DNA from: Meconema thalassinum
Lineage: Eukaryota; Arthropoda; Insecta; Orthoptera; Tettigoniidae
Reading direction: 5' to 3'
NCBI GenBank assembly: GCA_946902985.2
Contig: OX336389.2
Span: 1,077,731,788-1,077,795,787, forward strand
Length of the DNA: 64,000 bases
Shown here piece after piece: positions 63,301 through 64,000 of this stretch (position 1 is its first letter; each line of letters begins with the position of its first letter). The translations under genes were made by a program, and so were the position numbers. A model generated the notes under the pieces. That model did no database searches and was not told the DNA's origin. It saw only the letters and a list, made by a program, of their open reading frames with translations.

Positions 63301-64000
63301 TTTCGCCCCGGTGTGCAATTGGGCTCTTCAGTTGGTTAAATCACACCTCACCAAGGCACTGTCTAGTACACACTGGGAAGGCCATTGCAAGGCGTATTTC
63401 ATACGTGTGTATCCACGTCACGAGCAAAACCAGTGCACTATGGGAGACGAAACTCCACTCCTAAGCAATACTATCCTTAACTTGGCATTGAATATATAAT
63501 TTTCGTTAGAAAAATGTGTTATGTCCGTTGAGCCATTATATATTTAAACACAAATTGTGCTAAATGTTCCGGCATAACTCAACAAAATGACAGTGTTTCG
63601 CCCCGGTGTGCAATTGGACTCTTCAGTTGGTTAAAGCACACCTCACCAAGACACAATCTAGTACACACTGGGAAGGCTAATGCAAGACGTATTTGATATA
63701 TGTGTATCCACGTCACGGGCAAAGCCAGTGCACTATGGGAGTCGAAACGTCACTCCAAAACAATTATAACCTTACCTTGGCATTGAATATATAATTTTCA
63801 AAAGGAAAACATTTAATGTCCTTGGAGCCATTATATATTTAAACAAATTTTGCAAAATGTTCCGGCATAACTCAACGAAATTACAGTGTTGCGCCCTGGT
63901 GTGCAATTGGGCTCTTCAGTTGTTTAAAGCACGCCTCACCAAGACACTGTCTAGTACACTCTGGGCAGGCCATTGCAAGACGTATTTGATACATGTGTAT
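60310..64000 (+). repeat. Third copy of the 13.3-17.0-kb satellite region, running off the window
   Basis: From about 60.31 kb the sequence follows 13.34 kb onward at an offset of about 46,970 bp, including GCCCCTTTGTTTAAG, CTCAACATGACAC, ACTCGTCACGGGTTATG and GTTGTAGCAC markers. Like the first copy and unlike the second, it has the monomer at 61.84 kb. If the copy continues, a LINE is expected about 160 bp beyond the window end. Confidence 0.82.

Larger units (their letters stand above)
1..64000 (+). repeat. Satellite DNA array, about 295-bp monomer, interrupted by LINE fragments
   Basis: The whole window outside the 11 LINE fragments is one head-to-tail satellite. Landmarks recur every 293-296 bp in the same order and on the same strand: a GGGCTCTTCAGTTGG block, GACACTGTCTAGT, GCAAGACGTATTTGATAC, CCACGTCACGAGC, GTCGAAACTCCACTCC, TTGGCATTGAATATATAA, a purine-rich TTTTCAAAAGAAAAA segment, CCGTTGAGCCATTATATA, and TTCCGGCATA followed by a CTCAAC motif. 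Monomers differ by point changes and short indels and fall into recognisable subtypes, for example CTCAACGAAATG versus GCTCAACAAAATG at the end of the palindrome, and GCACGCCTC versus GCACACCTC after the A-box-like block. Monomer length is not a multiple of three. No unique host sequence was seen anywhere. Species and chromosomal location cannot be decided from the sequence; centromeric or heterochromatic location is inference. Confidence 0.95.
56800..64000 (+). repeat. Satellite block 12 (about 24 monomers)
   Basis: Longest LINE-free stretch. It consists of the five-monomer repeat (57.0-60.0 kb) and the third copy of the 13.3-17.0-kb region. The pair of monomers at 59.78-60.30 kb recurs at 61.84-62.36 kb, seven monomers (2062 bp) later. 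No gene is supported. Confidence 0.92.

Noticed and set aside
1..64000. CRISPR array
   Set aside because: The period is about 295 bp and the whole unit is repeated, not a short repeat with unique spacers. Content is eukaryotic.
1..64000. Hammerhead ribozyme in the satellite
   Set aside because: CCGATGAG in some monomers and CGAAAC elsewhere recall parts of the core, but most monomers have CCGTTGAG, and the order and spacing of stems do not fit.
1..64000. CENP-B box
   Set aside because: The TTTCGCCCCGG block was examined; it does not match the TTCG-N4-A-NN-CGGG core.
1..64000. Strict alternation of two monomer types (590-bp dimer)
   Set aside because: CGAAATG and CAAAATG types often alternate, but there are runs of the same type in many places, so a dimeric unit is not supported.

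Overview
The window is eukaryotic, non-genic repeat DNA: one AT-rich tandem satellite with a monomer of about 295 bp, filling the window from end to end (about 47 kb, roughly 159 monomers), plus 11 copies of the same 5'-truncated non-LTR retrotransposon (LINE) fragment of about 1.55 kb (about 17 kb). I see no host gene, rRNA, CRISPR array or bacterial operon. The LINE reverse transcriptase is of the CR1/L2/Jockey-like type common in metazoans and the array looks like pericentromeric or other heterochromatic DNA, probably of an invertebrate. The species cannot be read from the sequence.

Layout: satellite 1-3485; LINE 1 3486-5040; satellite 5041-10634; LINE 2 10635-12189; satellite 12190-17192; LINE 3 17193-18746; two monomers; LINE 4 19336-20890; satellite; LINE 5 23490-25052; satellite; LINE 6 29387-30941; satellite 30942-37392; LINE 7 37393-38946; two monomers; LINE 8 39536-41090; satellite; LINE 9 43690-45252; satellite; LINE 10 49880-51433; satellite; LINE 11 55238-56799; satellite 56800-64000. 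All LINE copies are on the + strand, start at the same internal base and sit at the same position of the satellite monomer, next to a short palindrome. This is best explained by one insertion later multiplied by satellite recombination.

The array has nested higher-order structure: a 7.15-kb tandem duplication (about 0.39-7.54 and 7.54-15.0 kb), a 20.2-20.5-kb near-identical duplication (about 12.4-32.6 and 32.9-53.1 kb), a further shortened repeat of its end (47.2-51.9 into 53.2-57.0 kb), a five-monomer 1.47-kb repeat (57.0-60.0 kb), and a third copy of the 13.3-17.0-kb region from 60.3 kb running off the window. Copies differ mostly by gain or loss of whole monomers, as unequal exchange predicts.

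Only LINE 11 keeps an uninterrupted reverse transcriptase reading frame (483 codons). The other ten carry shared lesions that define subfamilies, and LINEs 6 and 10 are mosaics of two subfamilies. The satellite monomer carries a tRNA-like A-box, a B-box-like motif about 100 bp later and a downstream T4 tract, so a tRNA/SINE-derived origin is worth testing.
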